DNA of 64,000 bases from PNON01 sp963757065 (lineage in GTDB: Bacteria > Chloroflexota > Anaerolineae > Anaerolineales > Anaerolineaceae), in assembly GCA_963757065.1 (NCBI GenBank), contig CAVWQC010000005.1, positions 124,001 through 188,000 on the forward strand. The letters are read 5' to 3'. The first letter of the stretch is position 1; each line of letters begins with the position of its first letter. A program made the translations under genes and the position numbers. The notes under the pieces were generated by a model. It had not been told where the DNA came from. It searched no databases and saw only the letters and a program-made list of their open reading frames with translations. Below are positions 52,640 through 62,191 of this stretch, piece after piece.

Positions 52640-53719
52640 ATGACACTATTATTCACTCCATACAAAATTGGCTCCCTTTCTATTCCTAATCGATTGATTC
52701 GTTCAGCGACAGCAGAACGAATGGCTTCTGAGAATGGGACTCCTCTACCTTCGCTGATCGAGTTATATCGGAACCTGGCAGCAGGCGGGGTCGGGTTGAT
52801 CATCACCGGGCATTTCTACGTCCACCCAAACGGGAAAGCCCACCCGGAGATGACGGGAGCCTATTCTGATGATCTAATTCCAGGATTAACCCTCTTAACT
52901 GAAGCTGTCCACCAGGAAGGCGGTCTGATCGCCGCCCAGATCAATCATGGCGGGATGAATAGCAGTGCCTGGCAGGATCCAATGGCGCCTTCCGCGGTAC
53001 AGTTGGCTGGAATGGAACGCCCAGCACGGGAAATGACTATCAATGAGATTGAAGAAACGATCCAAAATTTCGGACAGGCTGCGCGACGAGTAAAAGCAGC
53101 CGGTTTCGATGGAGTACAGATACACTCGGCGCATGGATATTTGATCAGCGAATTTCTTTCGCCAATTACAAATAAGCGCACAGACCATTGGGGTGGTGAT
53201 TTCGACCGGAGGTTGAATTTCCTAAGGGAAGTATATGCAAGCGTACGGCAGAATGTGGGAGCTGATTTTCCGGTGTTAGTCAAGCTGGGGATGGAAGATT
53301 TCCCCGAAAATGGATTGTCCGCTGCCGAAGGTGCAGCAATTGCTGCTTCCCTGGAAGCAATGGGAATGGATGCCATTGAGATCAGCAGCGGAATCGGTAA
53401 GCCGGGAGTGGGCTCGATCCATAAGGGAGTCCGTACCGAAGCTGAAGAAGCTTACTTCAGACCCCTGGCAAAACTGGCCAGACAAAATACACGGTTACCT
53501 CTTTCCCTGGTTGGAGGGATGAGATCACGAGACGTGATGGAATCGATCCTATCCTCAGGTGATGCTGACTTTATTTCGATTTGCCGGCCGTTGATCCGTG
53601 AACCAAATTTTCCCAATATGCTGAAGGCAGGGGTTGTAGAAAGATCCGCCTGCTTATCGGCCAATAACTGTTGGGCACAGAATGCAGGTGAAGGTATTGC
53701 CTGTAAATGCCCGCGGTAA
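52640..53719 (+). CDS. NADH:flavin oxidoreductase (Old Yellow Enzyme family)
   Basis: The 359-residue protein is a single TIM-barrel OYE: FTPYKIGSLSIPNRLIRSAT, AAQINHGGMNS, the substrate motif VQIHSAHGYLISEFLSP and a C-terminal SICRPLIREPN. It ends with a short Cys-rich piece (SANNCWAQNAGEGIACKC) but lacks the second FAD/NAD domain of the long reductases. It reduces activated C=C bonds of enals or enones. Confidence 0.9.
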   Translation: MTLLFTPYKIGSLSIPNRLIRSATAERMASENGTPLPSLIELYRNLAAGGVGLIITGHFYVHPNGKAHPEMTGAYSDDLIPGLTLLTEAVHQEGGLIAAQINHGGMNSSAWQDPMAPSAVQLAGMERPAREMTINEIEETIQNFGQAARRVKAAGFDGVQIHSAHGYLISEFLSPITNKRTDHWGGDFDRRLNFLREVYASVRQNVGADFPVLVKLGMEDFPENGLSAAEGAAIAASLEAMGMDAIEISSGIGKPGVGSIHKGVRTEAEEAYFRPLAKLARQNTRLPLSLVGGMRSRDVMESILSSGDADFISICRPLIREPNFPNMLKAGVVERSACLSANNCWAQNAGEGIACKCPR

Positions 53720-53827
53720 ACCAGGCAGTGCGATTAATATGATTCTGAATTCTAAACGGGGGAAAGGTTATAAATACTTGGACGATATTCAATAGGCATG
53801 GTTTTGTTGTGATACACTATTTCCCTG

Positions 53828-54265
53828 ATGAGAGAAATTAAGAATAAATTGTATATCGTCTTTGGTACGATCTTTGTGGTCCTCGGCGTCATTGGTATCT
53901 TTGTGCCGCTCATGCCTTCCACGATATTCCTGCTTATTGGAGCATCGTGTTATGCCCGCGGGTCGCAACGCTTTTATACCTGGTTGATGAATAACCGTTG
54001 GTTGGGAGGTATGATCCGTGATTATCGGGAAGGGCGTGGAATCCCGCAGCGCCAAAAACTATTGACAATGATCATCTTGTGGATGACGATCGGGTCAAGT
54101 GCCTATTTCTTTATCGAAAACGGATGGGCGAAAGTATTGCTGATCTGCATCGCCATGGGGGTTAGTCTACATCTGATCATCCTGAAAACCAGGAAGTTGT
54201 CCCCCTTAATCAAACCAAATATTCCAGGTGTAAACATACCAGAAATAGTAAAAGATCCGGATTAA
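53828..54265 (+). CDS. YbaN/DUF454 membrane protein
   Basis: The 145-residue protein has the family pattern (VVLGVIGIFVPLMPSTIFLL, ARGSQRFYTWLMNN, GMIRDYREGRGIPQRQK) and four predicted helices. DUF454 (YbaN) proteins occur beside heme, iron and respiratory genes, but their function is unknown. Confidence 0.85.
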   Translation: MREIKNKLYIVFGTIFVVLGVIGIFVPLMPSTIFLLIGASCYARGSQRFYTWLMNNRWLGGMIRDYREGRGIPQRQKLLTMIILWMTIGSSAYFFIENGWAKVLLICIAMGVSLHLIILKTRKLSPLIKPNIPGVNIPEIVKDPD

Positions 54266-54318
54266 CCACGGTTTACTTCACTTAACAATGTTGAATTCAT
54301 TCCATTGAATGGGTACTG

Positions 54319-55088
54319 TTATCCCCCTGACAACTCTTTGAACCTGCTTTCAGCCTGACTTTCTGTCAGATAGCAGTAGCTGAATAGATTGCCACTTAAA
54401 TGTGGAATTAAAGACTCCATAGGCTGAAGGTGATTTTGTTCGCACTTCATCTGCTGTAGTTTAATTGAACCACATTGTGGGGAATTCCCTGTTTTTCCGC
54501 TTCAGCCTTAAAAATTCCGGTCAAATCCTCGATATATGGACATTGATCCGTGCGAAAGATGGTCATTCCGTCGCCGGCTGCTTTCTGGTTTTGTTCCCAG
54601 TTGCCGCTAAATGACGGATCAGGTGCATCTTTGAATTTCTTGACCAACAATGTGAATGTAGGCGGGGCTGAATCCACCGCTGTGTAACCAGATTCAAGGA
54701 ACAACTTCTTGCCGATAAGCCAGTTACCTTCACTGGCAATTACTGCCACACCATTCATGCCTGAGTCCCGCGCATCCACTTCGCATAGTTCTAGTAACCT
54801 GCGTGAAAAACCGTTCCCTTTGCTTTTACCGACCACCCACAGACAGTGAATGAACATGTAACCGGACGCGTTTACTGCCCGCCAGGCATACTGTCCGGGA
54901 ATGTATTCGATAAAACCACGTTCCGGAAGCTTGAGCATTTTCAACCGCAATCCCTCAGTAAAGCGCTCTTTTAGCCAGGCTAATTTCAAAGCATAACCGG
55001 GAGATTTCTTCTTGCTCATAAAACAGAAAAATCCGGTCTTATCCACGTTTTCACTGTTGACGTTAATGATCTCCACTGAATTTTCCAC
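54319..55088 (-). CDS. GNAT/YoaP-type acetyltransferase (frameshifted C terminus)
   Basis: The first frame (55088-54447) has the GNAT core (HCLWVVGKSKGNGFSRRLLE; LFLESGYTAVD). The YoaP-like end is spread over two further frames: KTTADEVRTKSPSAYGVF and then SGNLFSYCYLTESQAESRF, ending at 54319. Shifts lie at 54460-54462 (a short A run on the coding strand, one base missing) and near 54405-54412. Joined, about 255 residues as in intact members. Substrate unknown. Confidence 0.78.
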
Positions 55089-55156
55089 TGGATTCTCCTA
55101 ATAAATGAGTTTATCGATTAGTTGTTAACTTCCCGGTTAATTATACAAAATATGAA

Positions 55157-55911
55157 TTAGAGACTATAGCGGATAACGCTGCTGGAACAGGAATCCACGC
55201 AATTACCGCACAAAATACATTCACTGTGTTCCATATTTCCGCTTTTCACGAGGCGTTCACATCCAGGCTCATTGGGCAGTTACGGGTGCAAGTCAAACAG
55301 TCTGTACATTTGGAGGCATCTGCTTTTAAGTTGGAGGGCGGGGTATTTCAACAAGTTACGGATCTTTCGACCAATGATCATGAAAGGCGCCATCCAGCAA
55401 ATGGTGTGACAGCCTGCCCTTCTTCCAACGGTCAGCGAGAGGATGAGGAAAAGACCGATGACAGCATAATAAATGATATAGGCAATGAAAGGCTGGTCTG
55501 TCAGCATCTCCTGCCACGGATATGCCATTGACCGTATCCAGGAAAAAGTTGGTTGAATGATACCCGCCAGATGAGATGACCAACCAGACGATCAAACTGA
55601 TCCAGGGCACCCAGATGAGCCATTTGATCCAATCGATCTTCCGTCCCTGGACTGGTTTGTTATTCACAAGAAAGGCGATCTCTCCCAAACCGCCAGCCGG
55701 GCAAGCCCAACTGCACCATAATCGGCCGACAAACAAAGAAGATACGAACAGTCCCGCAAATACGAATAAGCTGCCATTGGCAATACCCTGCGAAGCCCCA
55801 TCGATGATGACATAAGGAGACAAATAATTCATAATGATGGGGAAACAGTAAAAACATGAATATGATGACCCCCCGACGAACTCTTTGGCGTATTTTCATG
55901 GATGTATTCAT
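55157..55911 (-). pseudogene. NapH/polyferredoxin-like 4Fe-4S membrane protein (four frameshifts)
   Basis: Translated across frames, the gene gives FVGRLWCSWACPAGGLGE (the membrane ferredoxin CxxxCP motif), helices, and a C-terminal pair of 4Fe-4S motifs (KCTDCLTCTRNCPM and SECILCGNCVDSC). Shifts are at 55839-55842 (one extra C of CCCC), near 55515-55530, at 55324-55327 (one extra A of AAAA) and near 55252-55263 (one base missing). Such proteins pass electrons to periplasmic or membrane enzymes. As written it cannot be made; whether that is error or decay is open. Neighbour of the PadR gene, 20 bp apart. Confidence 0.78.
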
Positions 55912-55931
55912 TTTTCTCCGATCTACCAGTA

Positions 55932-56489
55932 TTATTCTTTAGAAAGTTGACCACTTTTTATCTGGTCAATTGCAGCCTCTGCCCAATCCAGTTGAGCCTG
56001 CATGGTCCTCTTCCCAAGGTCAAGGGTCAATAATCCAATATATTCCTCCCGGGATGATTTTACGATACCTTTGTAATCGGAAATTTGCTCTGGCACCTGA
56101 CCATATCCAGCCAGCATGGTGCGGAAGATCTGGGCAGCTGCTTCAAATCGTCCAAGCAGTTCAGCATTGGAAAGCTGCCCAGAAAAAAAGATCTGCACCA
56201 ATGGGCCGCTGTGCGGCTGTTGAATTGGGAATGGCCCGGTCAACCAATCGCGAAGCTCTTTTCGGCCGAGCCCTGTGATGTGATAAACCTTACGGTCTGG
56301 TCGTTCAGATTGCTCGACGACCTCCATTTCCACCAAGTTTCGCTCAGTGAGATGCGCCAGGGTACGGTAGATCTGACTCTGGTCAGCATACCAGAAATGC
56401 CGCACCGAGGAATCAAACACCTTTTTAAGGTCATATCCGGTGAGTGGTTTGTAGTTCAGAAACCCTAAGATTGCATATTCCAGTGACAT
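55932..56489 (-). CDS. PadR-family transcriptional regulator
   Basis: The 185-residue protein has the PadR winged helix (ILGFLNYKPLTGYDLKKVFD; QIYRTLAHLTERNLVEMEVV) and a longer C-terminal helical domain of the Vir-type subgroup. It probably responds to a phenolic or other toxic ligand. The palindrome at 56502-56539 lies over its promoter, so it probably represses itself and perhaps the divergent azlC. Confidence 0.88.
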   Translation of the reverse strand: MSLEYAILGFLNYKPLTGYDLKKVFDSSVRHFWYADQSQIYRTLAHLTERNLVEMEVVEQSERPDRKVYHITGLGRKELRDWLTGPFPIQQPHSGPLVQIFFSGQLSNAELLGRFEAAAQIFRTMLAGYGQVPEQISDYKGIVKSSREEYIGLLTLDLGKRTMQAQLDWAEAAIDQIKSGQLSKE

Positions 56490-56501
56490 ATTTCATTCCT
56501 C

Positions 56502-56539
56502 TATATAGGATAATGCCATTATATGCAATATCCTATATA
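56502..56539. promoter_or_regulatory. Inverted repeat, candidate PadR operator
   Basis: TATATAGGATA (56502-56512) is perfectly inverted at 56529-56539, with a 16-bp spacer, in the gap between padR and azlC. The symmetry and place fit an operator for the PadR protein; the spacer is longer than in many such sites. Confidence 0.5.
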
Positions 56540-56601
56540 TGTCAATATCTATAATATCAAAATTCACCCATTCTCAAACGAAATGATAAAATTATATTCA
56601 C

Positions 56602-57321
56602 GTGAAAAATTCATCGCTCCCCTCCAACCACCCAAATCGCGCCGAATTCTTTTCTGGTGTGATCAACGAACTACCCTTGCTGCTGGGAGTCTTTCCGTTT
56701 GGCATGATCTACGGAGTATTAGCTTTGCAGGCATTATTACCTGTCGCTGCTGCTCAGGCTATGTCAAGCATTATTTTTGCGGGTTCTGCTCAATTCATAT
56801 CCACCCAATTATTAAGTCAGGGTATTCCCTTGATCATTCTGGTGGGAACGATATTCATTGTAAATTTGCGGCATATGCTTTACAGCGCATCCATTGCGCC
56901 TTTTACGAGACATCTTTCCCGTCCATGGAAAGCGTTACTTGCTTACTTCCTTACTGATGAGGCGTATGTTATCGCTATCGCCCACTACAACGAGGATACT
57001 CCTGTTGAACGCAAGCACTGGTATTTTCTTGGGGCTGGAATCACACTCTGGACAGGCTGGCAAATTGCTACTGCTGCGGGTATATTCCTGGGAGCCCAGG
57101 TCCCCGCAGCCTGGTCGCTGGATTTCGCTCTGGCGTTAACATTTATAGCATTGGTAGTTCCGGCTTTGAAAGATCGCCCGGCTGTTGTGGCTGCCATTGT
57201 TGCAGGAATTATTGCCCTGGTTGCTTATCCACTTCCTTATAAATTAGGCCTTATCGCAGCCGCTTTTGGGGGGATCATTTCCGGATTGGTCAGTGAGGGA
57301 TTATGGCACAAATCTGGTTGA
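56602..57321 (+). CDS. azlC: Branched-chain amino acid exporter, large subunit AzlC
   Basis: The 239-residue protein has the AzlC pattern (LPLLLGVFPFGMIYGVLALQ; FAGSAQFISTQLL; NLRHMLYSASIAP) and about seven helices. With AzlD it exports branched-chain amino acids. The start is a GTG at 56602; no ribosome site is clear. It overlaps azlD by 19 bp. Confidence 0.9.
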   Translation: MKNSSLPSNHPNRAEFFSGVINELPLLLGVFPFGMIYGVLALQALLPVAAAQAMSSIIFAGSAQFISTQLLSQGIPLIILVGTIFIVNLRHMLYSASIAPFTRHLSRPWKALLAYFLTDEAYVIAIAHYNEDTPVERKHWYFLGAGITLWTGWQIATAAGIFLGAQVPAAWSLDFALALTFIALVVPALKDRPAVVAAIVAGIIALVAYPLPYKLGLIAAAFGGIISGLVSEGLWHKSG

Positions 57322-57632
57322 CACTGGTCATCGCCGGGCTCCTGACCTATCTGACACGGTTATCGTTTATTGCATTGTTGGACCGCTGGCAGCTTCCTCC
57401 GTTAGTGCTGCGGGCATTACGGTTTGTACCACCGGCTGTATTGAGTGCCATCATCTTTCCTGAACTTTTCATCCACTCGGGGAATTTGGATATCAGTTTC
57501 TATAATTTCCGCTTACTGGCAGGTATCATTGCAGCGTTGGTGGGATGGAAGACGCGCAATATTTTCCTGACCATTGCCGCCGGTATGGCTGCGCTCTACT
57601 TGCTGCAATGGTCTCAGGTATTACTAAAATAA
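57303..57632 (+). CDS. azlD: Branched-chain amino acid exporter, small subunit AzlD
   Basis: The 109-residue protein has three to four helices and the AzlD motif LTRLSFIALL and FVPPAVLSAIIFPEL. It partners AzlC, whose gene overlaps it. Confidence 0.9.
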   Translation: MAQIWLTLVIAGLLTYLTRLSFIALLDRWQLPPLVLRALRFVPPAVLSAIIFPELFIHSGNLDISFYNFRLLAGIIAALVGWKTRNIFLTIAAGMAALYLLQWSQVLLK

Positions 57633-57665
57633 ACAGGAAATAATTCCTTTAAGGTATTAAAGATT

Positions 57666-59807
57666 ATGGATGGTAAAGTGAAAATCCAGAGCTGGGTAGA
57701 CTATATACCACGAAAAAAACCAATACAATTATTCATTGCATTGGTATTGAGTATAGTCCTGGCTTCGTGTTCAGGCTTGGCCGCAACTCCTACCTTAACA
57801 GTCCCACCTCCGGTTCCAACATCCACCATTCCTCCAACATTAACCCCATTACCTCCCACCCGGCTGAATATCGGTATTGAAAGCCCGAAACTAACGGGAA
57901 ACATACTGGAGTTCATTCTAAGCAACCAGCCATCCTTTGGTGAAAGCATCGTAACTGGATTCACTCATCCCGGTTTGTTCGAGATCGATCCAAATACCGG
58001 AAATTTGATTAAGGCTGTGGCTGCCGGTGACTTACAGGAATGGCTGCAAAACGGCAACACCTGGGAGATGGAAGTGGTGCTTAATTCTGATATGAAATGG
58101 AATAACGGCACACCAATTTCTTCAGAGGATGTTGTTTTTTCTATTAATACAATAAAAACCCTTACAAGATACCAGACAGGAATCAATCACACGATTGTTG
58201 AAGCATTATCCATCAGCGCAACACAGCCTGGAAGTGTGAAACTAGTGCTCACTAAAGATCCATCCACGCTGATCGGGTTGAAATCAGGTCTTACCTTTCC
58301 GATCCTCAATCGTGAATATTGGGAGGGAATAGTCAGTCAGTTAATAGACAGTAAAGAATTCAATACCCTTGGCATTATTTCTGACGAATTAACGTTGAAT
58401 CAATCCAGACGATCAGTGCTTGAAAAGCAGCAAAATATCCTCCTCCAACAGATCTCTGATGCAGTAGTTATATTGGATGGAACAAAAGTATCTTTAAAAT
58501 ATATGCAAGACTACGTGGACAATAAAGGTTGGGTGAATAAAAACGGGGTTAAAGATTCTGAAATAGCCTCGTCATACACAGTGCAAATACCTGGATTGAC
58601 CCACCTGGTTGTTATGATAAATGATATCTATGTTGACCTGATATCTCAATTAGAAAAGATCCAGGCTCAAGTAAATGAACTTCGCACCGCCCAGACGAAT
58701 ATGATTCAACAATACGATGACCTTGTAGTCAGCCTCTCAACGATAAAGACAGAAAATAGGTCAACCGAACCTTTGTTGATTCCCTATCGAGTAGACGAGA
58801 ATATAACGACTGATGGAAACAGTGTTGTGTTAACAACTCTATCGCATCAAGAAGGGATGCCGGATTTGATCTCATTCATCCCGGGTGAAAAAGTTATTTT
58901 ATCGGATCTTTTTTCCAGGGGAGAACTGGATGCCATTCTAACCGTCAATCACCGGGGAGCGGCGTCTGGAAACTCCCCATATACCTCCTTCTCAACCGTG
59001 ACAGGCATGTTCTATAATCCGAAGTCCGATCAGCTACTTTTTCCTGCTCTCCGCACCGCTATTAACTGTATTTATACATCCCCGGAATTATGGGCTGACG
59101 AACCTAAACCAGGAGATTTGATTCTGATAACTCCATTCATACCCCCATTAACAGAAAAAGATGCAGTCGAATGCAATGGGGATTTACCAACCCGGCTAAT
59201 TTCCATGCTGGAACTGCTGAAGGGATCTGGATATACATGGCAGGTAGACCAGGCTGGAATGATTCTGCCCGGGACTATTTCTGATCCAAGGGGTAAGCTC
59301 ATCCCATCGTTACAGATCAATTTATCTCCTTCAGTAAATTTACCTGCTGCAGTGCAGGAAAAATTCAAGCGATCGATCATAAACCTGGGTATAGAAGTTT
59401 CTATTCAGACAGATCCCGACAACGATGCTGAAATGATAATTTCCGAATCGTCCACAGCTGATATTATTATTGATCAATGGATATCCACTGAGCAAAGTGA
59501 AGCGAGTATTTGCGGGATTATTCCACACTTAATTAATTCAGGTTTTCCGGAATATCTACTAAATGATATTAATTCTAGATGTCAGGCAGATGCCGCAGAA
59601 AAAGATATCAGCCCGGCACCTTCTCCAACTCCACCAGTGATGGTATCCGGAAAGATAGCGAAATCCGAAGGCCTGGCTCAACCTTGGTTAACCCTCATGT
59701 ATGGTAGTTATCCCGCAATGGAATGGGTACCCGGTCTGGAAACAAAATATGATATTTCCTGGTTACAGACCCTTTCCCCGGTTTGGATCAGCGGTTGGGG
59801 CAACTAA
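57666..59807 (+). CDS. Oligopeptide-type solute-binding lipoprotein with coiled-coil insertion
   Basis: The 713-residue protein has a lipobox (IVLASC, Cys36), a Pro/Thr linker, and a family-5 extracellular solute-binding start (LEFILSNQPSFGESIVTGFT; WEMEVVLNSDMKWNNGTPIS). Residues about 245-360 are replaced by a helical, charged region with heptad-like spacing (LEKQQNILLQQISDAVVIL; LEKIQAQVNELRTAQTNM) that looks like a coiled coil. The C-terminal lobe returns to the SBP fold. No permease genes are beside it, so its transporter is unknown or it has another role. Confidence 0.72.
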   Translation: MDGKVKIQSWVDYIPRKKPIQLFIALVLSIVLASCSGLAATPTLTVPPPVPTSTIPPTLTPLPPTRLNIGIESPKLTGNILEFILSNQPSFGESIVTGFTHPGLFEIDPNTGNLIKAVAAGDLQEWLQNGNTWEMEVVLNSDMKWNNGTPISSEDVVFSINTIKTLTRYQTGINHTIVEALSISATQPGSVKLVLTKDPSTLIGLKSGLTFPILNREYWEGIVSQLIDSKEFNTLGIISDELTLNQSRRSVLEKQQNILLQQISDAVVILDGTKVSLKYMQDYVDNKGWVNKNGVKDSEIASSYTVQIPGLTHLVVMINDIYVDLISQLEKIQAQVNELRTAQTNMIQQYDDLVVSLSTIKTENRSTEPLLIPYRVDENITTDGNSVVLTTLSHQEGMPDLISFIPGEKVILSDLFSRGELDAILTVNHRGAASGNSPYTSFSTVTGMFYNPKSDQLLFPALRTAINCIYTSPELWADEPKPGDLILITPFIPPLTEKDAVECNGDLPTRLISMLELLKGSGYTWQVDQAGMILPGTISDPRGKLIPSLQINLSPSVNLPAAVQEKFKRSIINLGIEVSIQTDPDNDAEMIISESSTADIIIDQWISTEQSEASICGIIPHLINSGFPEYLLNDINSRCQADAAEKDISPAPSPTPPVMVSGKIAKSEGLAQPWLTLMYGSYPAMEWVPGLETKYDISWLQTLSPVWISGWGN

Positions 59808-59847
59808 AGCGACCATCTACTAGAATTATGCAGGATCCCTGGTGAGA

Positions 59848-60294
59848 TCAATCAGCTCCCGGTAAAGGGATATCCAATACCTTTTGCTCGACATCGATAT
59901 GGGCTGTCTTCAAGAAATCGATAGCCACTGGATCCATCCGATAATCTGAACTGTACACCAGGCGGGTAATGCCGGCATTGATCAATGCTTTTGTGCAATT
60001 GATACATGGAAAGTGTGTCACATAACAAGTGCTGCCGCGGGTGGAGACTCCATGCAATGCTGCCTGGATAATGGCATTCGTTTCTGCATGGATCGTCCGA
60101 ACGCAGTGCCCGTCCACCATTAAATGTCCGATCTCATCGCAATGGGCTTGTCCGGCTGGTGAACCGTTAAAACCGGTTGTTAAGATACGTTTTTCAAGAA
60201 CAAGTGCACAGCCGACAAAAGCCCTGTCGCATGTGCTGCGTTCAGACACAGCGTAAGTGATCTTCATAAAATATGAATCCCAATCTGGCCTCAT
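59848..60294 (-). CDS. Deoxycytidylate (dCMP) deaminase
   Basis: The 148-residue protein has the zinc deaminase motifs TIHAETNAI (catalytic Glu) and FPCINCTKAL (two zinc Cys), plus the N-terminal WDSYFMKITYAVSERSTCDR typical of dCMP deaminases. It makes dUMP for thymidylate synthesis. A single gene. Confidence 0.92.
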   Translation of the reverse strand: MRPDWDSYFMKITYAVSERSTCDRAFVGCALVLEKRILTTGFNGSPAGQAHCDEIGHLMVDGHCVRTIHAETNAIIQAALHGVSTRGSTCYVTHFPCINCTKALINAGITRLVYSSDYRMDPVAIDFLKTAHIDVEQKVLDIPLPGAD

Positions 60295-60439
60295 GGTTAT
60301 TCTCCTAAGTAATGTATGGAGTAATTATATACAAAAATTGTGAAGTCCAATATTTATGAAAGAGAAATCGTATTGCGTGGATATGAGGTAACTAATCACC
60401 TCATTTACGCATCTATTATTACAACTATAAGGAAATCAA

Positions 60440-61003
60440 ATGGCTGCATTTATATCAACACCTAAAAATATTCCATTTTGGCTGCGAATTGGCATCTGGT
60501 TTTCGGAGCGGGTTACCGGGCATGAGATGCTGCCTGCCAAATTACTTAGCCTGGTATCCGAAAGCGGCAATTGGTTCCGGAGTGCTTGGAAGCGATGGTA
60601 GCCCATAAGGACGGAAAACTTGATGAAAGGATATTGAAACTGGTCAGAATTCAGGCATCATACAGCGCATCATGCGCATTTTGCATCGATATGAATAGTG
60701 CCATGACCGAGGAAACAGGCATTCTCTCGGAGGAAATGCTTGCACTTGCAAGGAAGGACCGAAATACACTCTGGTCACCAGTTTCACACTGCGGGAAAAA
60801 TTGGCCATAGATTACACGAAACTTAATATCTCAGACTCCGTTAAGATTTCCTCTAAGATTTCATTCCAGAATTGAAACATCAGTTCACTGAAAGGGAGAT
60901 TGTTATCCTTGCGAGTACCGCAGCCCAGGTGAATTATTGGGCACGGTTAATCCAGGCACTTGGTATTCCACCAGCGGGTTTCAGTGATGATTGTAAAATT
61001 TAA
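60440..61003 (+). pseudogene. AhpD/carboxymuconolactone decarboxylase-like gene, broken
   Basis: The start at 60440 gives FWLRIGIWFSERVTGHEM; the core ASYSASCAFCIDMNSAMTEE with the CxxC of AhpD follows in another frame, and TEREIVILASTAAQVNYWAR in yet another, ending at 61003. At least four single-base shifts are needed, two as extra Gs near 60566-60592, others near 60755 and 60820-60850. The peroxidase-like fold is recognisable, but as written it is not made. Confidence 0.7.
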
Positions 61004-61092
61004 AATTCACGTCACCAACTGGACGAATAATTATTGACAAGCAAAAAAATTATAAATTACAAGAAGGTCAATATCTTCTTAGAATGACGAAA

Positions 61093-61126
61093 AGAAGGGC
61101 TGTACTCAAAAAAGTACAGCCCTTCT
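61093..61126 (-). terminator. Terminator of the ribose-type ABC operon
   Basis: AGAAGGGCTGTACT and AGTACAGCCCTTCT form a perfect 14-bp stem; on the minus strand TTTTC follows. It ends the binding-protein gene transcript. Confidence 0.85.
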
Positions 61127-61161
61127 CCGTCGCAAATGGTTTACATTACAAATTACAGTTA

Positions 61162-62118
61162 TTACTTAAGATACTCACCAACATTATCAATTGTGATCAA
61201 AGTAAAGGAAACCAGAATTTCCGGATCAACCTTTTCGCCTTTGACGAGTTTTACAACAGTTTCCATAGCGGTCGCGCCTTGAGCTGTAGTGCTTTGAGAT
61301 ACTGTGGCAGCCATTCGGCCGTCTTTTACAGCAGCTAAAGCATCAGGAGTCGCATCGAGACCATAGATTTTGATTTTATCAAGCAGTTTAGCATCTTCAA
61401 CAGCCTTCAATGCACCTAATGCCATACCATCATTATTGGCAACGATTGCATTGATCTCTGTTCCGGTCTGAAGCCAGTTCTCTACGAGTTTGAGGGCTTC
61501 ATCGGTTTTCCAGTTGGCTGTCTGTTCGAAAACGACTTTGATATCGGGGTAGTCTTTGAGGACATTGTAATATCCTTCAGTCCTGCCCAATTGAGCATCA
61601 GAACCCATGGGGCCTAACAGGAAGGCAACATTACCCTTACCACCGATAGCTTCTGCTGCAGTCTTCATTTCCATCACACCACCATCAACATTGCTGACAC
61701 CAACAAAGGCGCTGGCAGCTTCTGGTTTGCTGATCTTCTGGTTGACAACGACAACCGGGATGCCAGCTTTGGTAGCAGCTTCGATAGCGGGAACAATACC
61801 GTCAACTGATACGGGTTCAATGACGATTCCTGTGATCCCTTGTGTTACTGCGGTTTCAACCTGGCTCACCTGTTTGGCAGCATCCTGACCACCATCATAG
61901 ACGGTCAGTTCAACGCCTAATTCGGCAGCTTTGGCTTTTACTGCATCAGACATCTCAATTGTGAATGCATTGGTCATATGGCTCATAAATAAACCATATT
62001 TCTGCACTTTCGCAGCAGGTTCAGCTGGTGCAGCGGTTGGTTGTGCAGTACAACCGGCGATCATGATGATGACCAACAGGCCTATCAACATTCTTGTGAT
62101 CAATTTTCCAGTTTTCAT
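61162..62118 (-). CDS. Sugar ABC transporter substrate-binding lipoprotein (RbsB type)
   Basis: The 318-residue protein has a lipobox (IMIAGC, Cys23), a linker and the periplasmic-binding fold (YGLFMSHMTNAFTIEMSDAV; ITGIVIEPVSVDGIVPAIEA; NAIVANNDGMALGALKAV) of RbsB-like proteins. It binds a ribose-like or related sugar. It is the last gene of the operon, 74 bp downstream of the permease. Confidence 0.9.
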   Translation of the reverse strand: MKTGKLITRMLIGLLVIIMIAGCTAQPTAAPAEPAAKVQKYGLFMSHMTNAFTIEMSDAVKAKAAELGVELTVYDGGQDAAKQVSQVETAVTQGITGIVIEPVSVDGIVPAIEAATKAGIPVVVVNQKISKPEAASAFVGVSNVDGGVMEMKTAAEAIGGKGNVAFLLGPMGSDAQLGRTEGYYNVLKDYPDIKVVFEQTANWKTDEALKLVENWLQTGTEINAIVANNDGMALGALKAVEDAKLLDKIKIYGLDATPDALAAVKDGRMAATVSQSTTAQGATAMETVVKLVKGEKVDPEILVSFTLITIDNVGEYLK

Positions 62119-62191
62119 TTTCTTCTCCTATTAATAATGATTATCCTAATATTTTTGTAAACCACTAGTTGCGACGTGGATTATACCAAAC

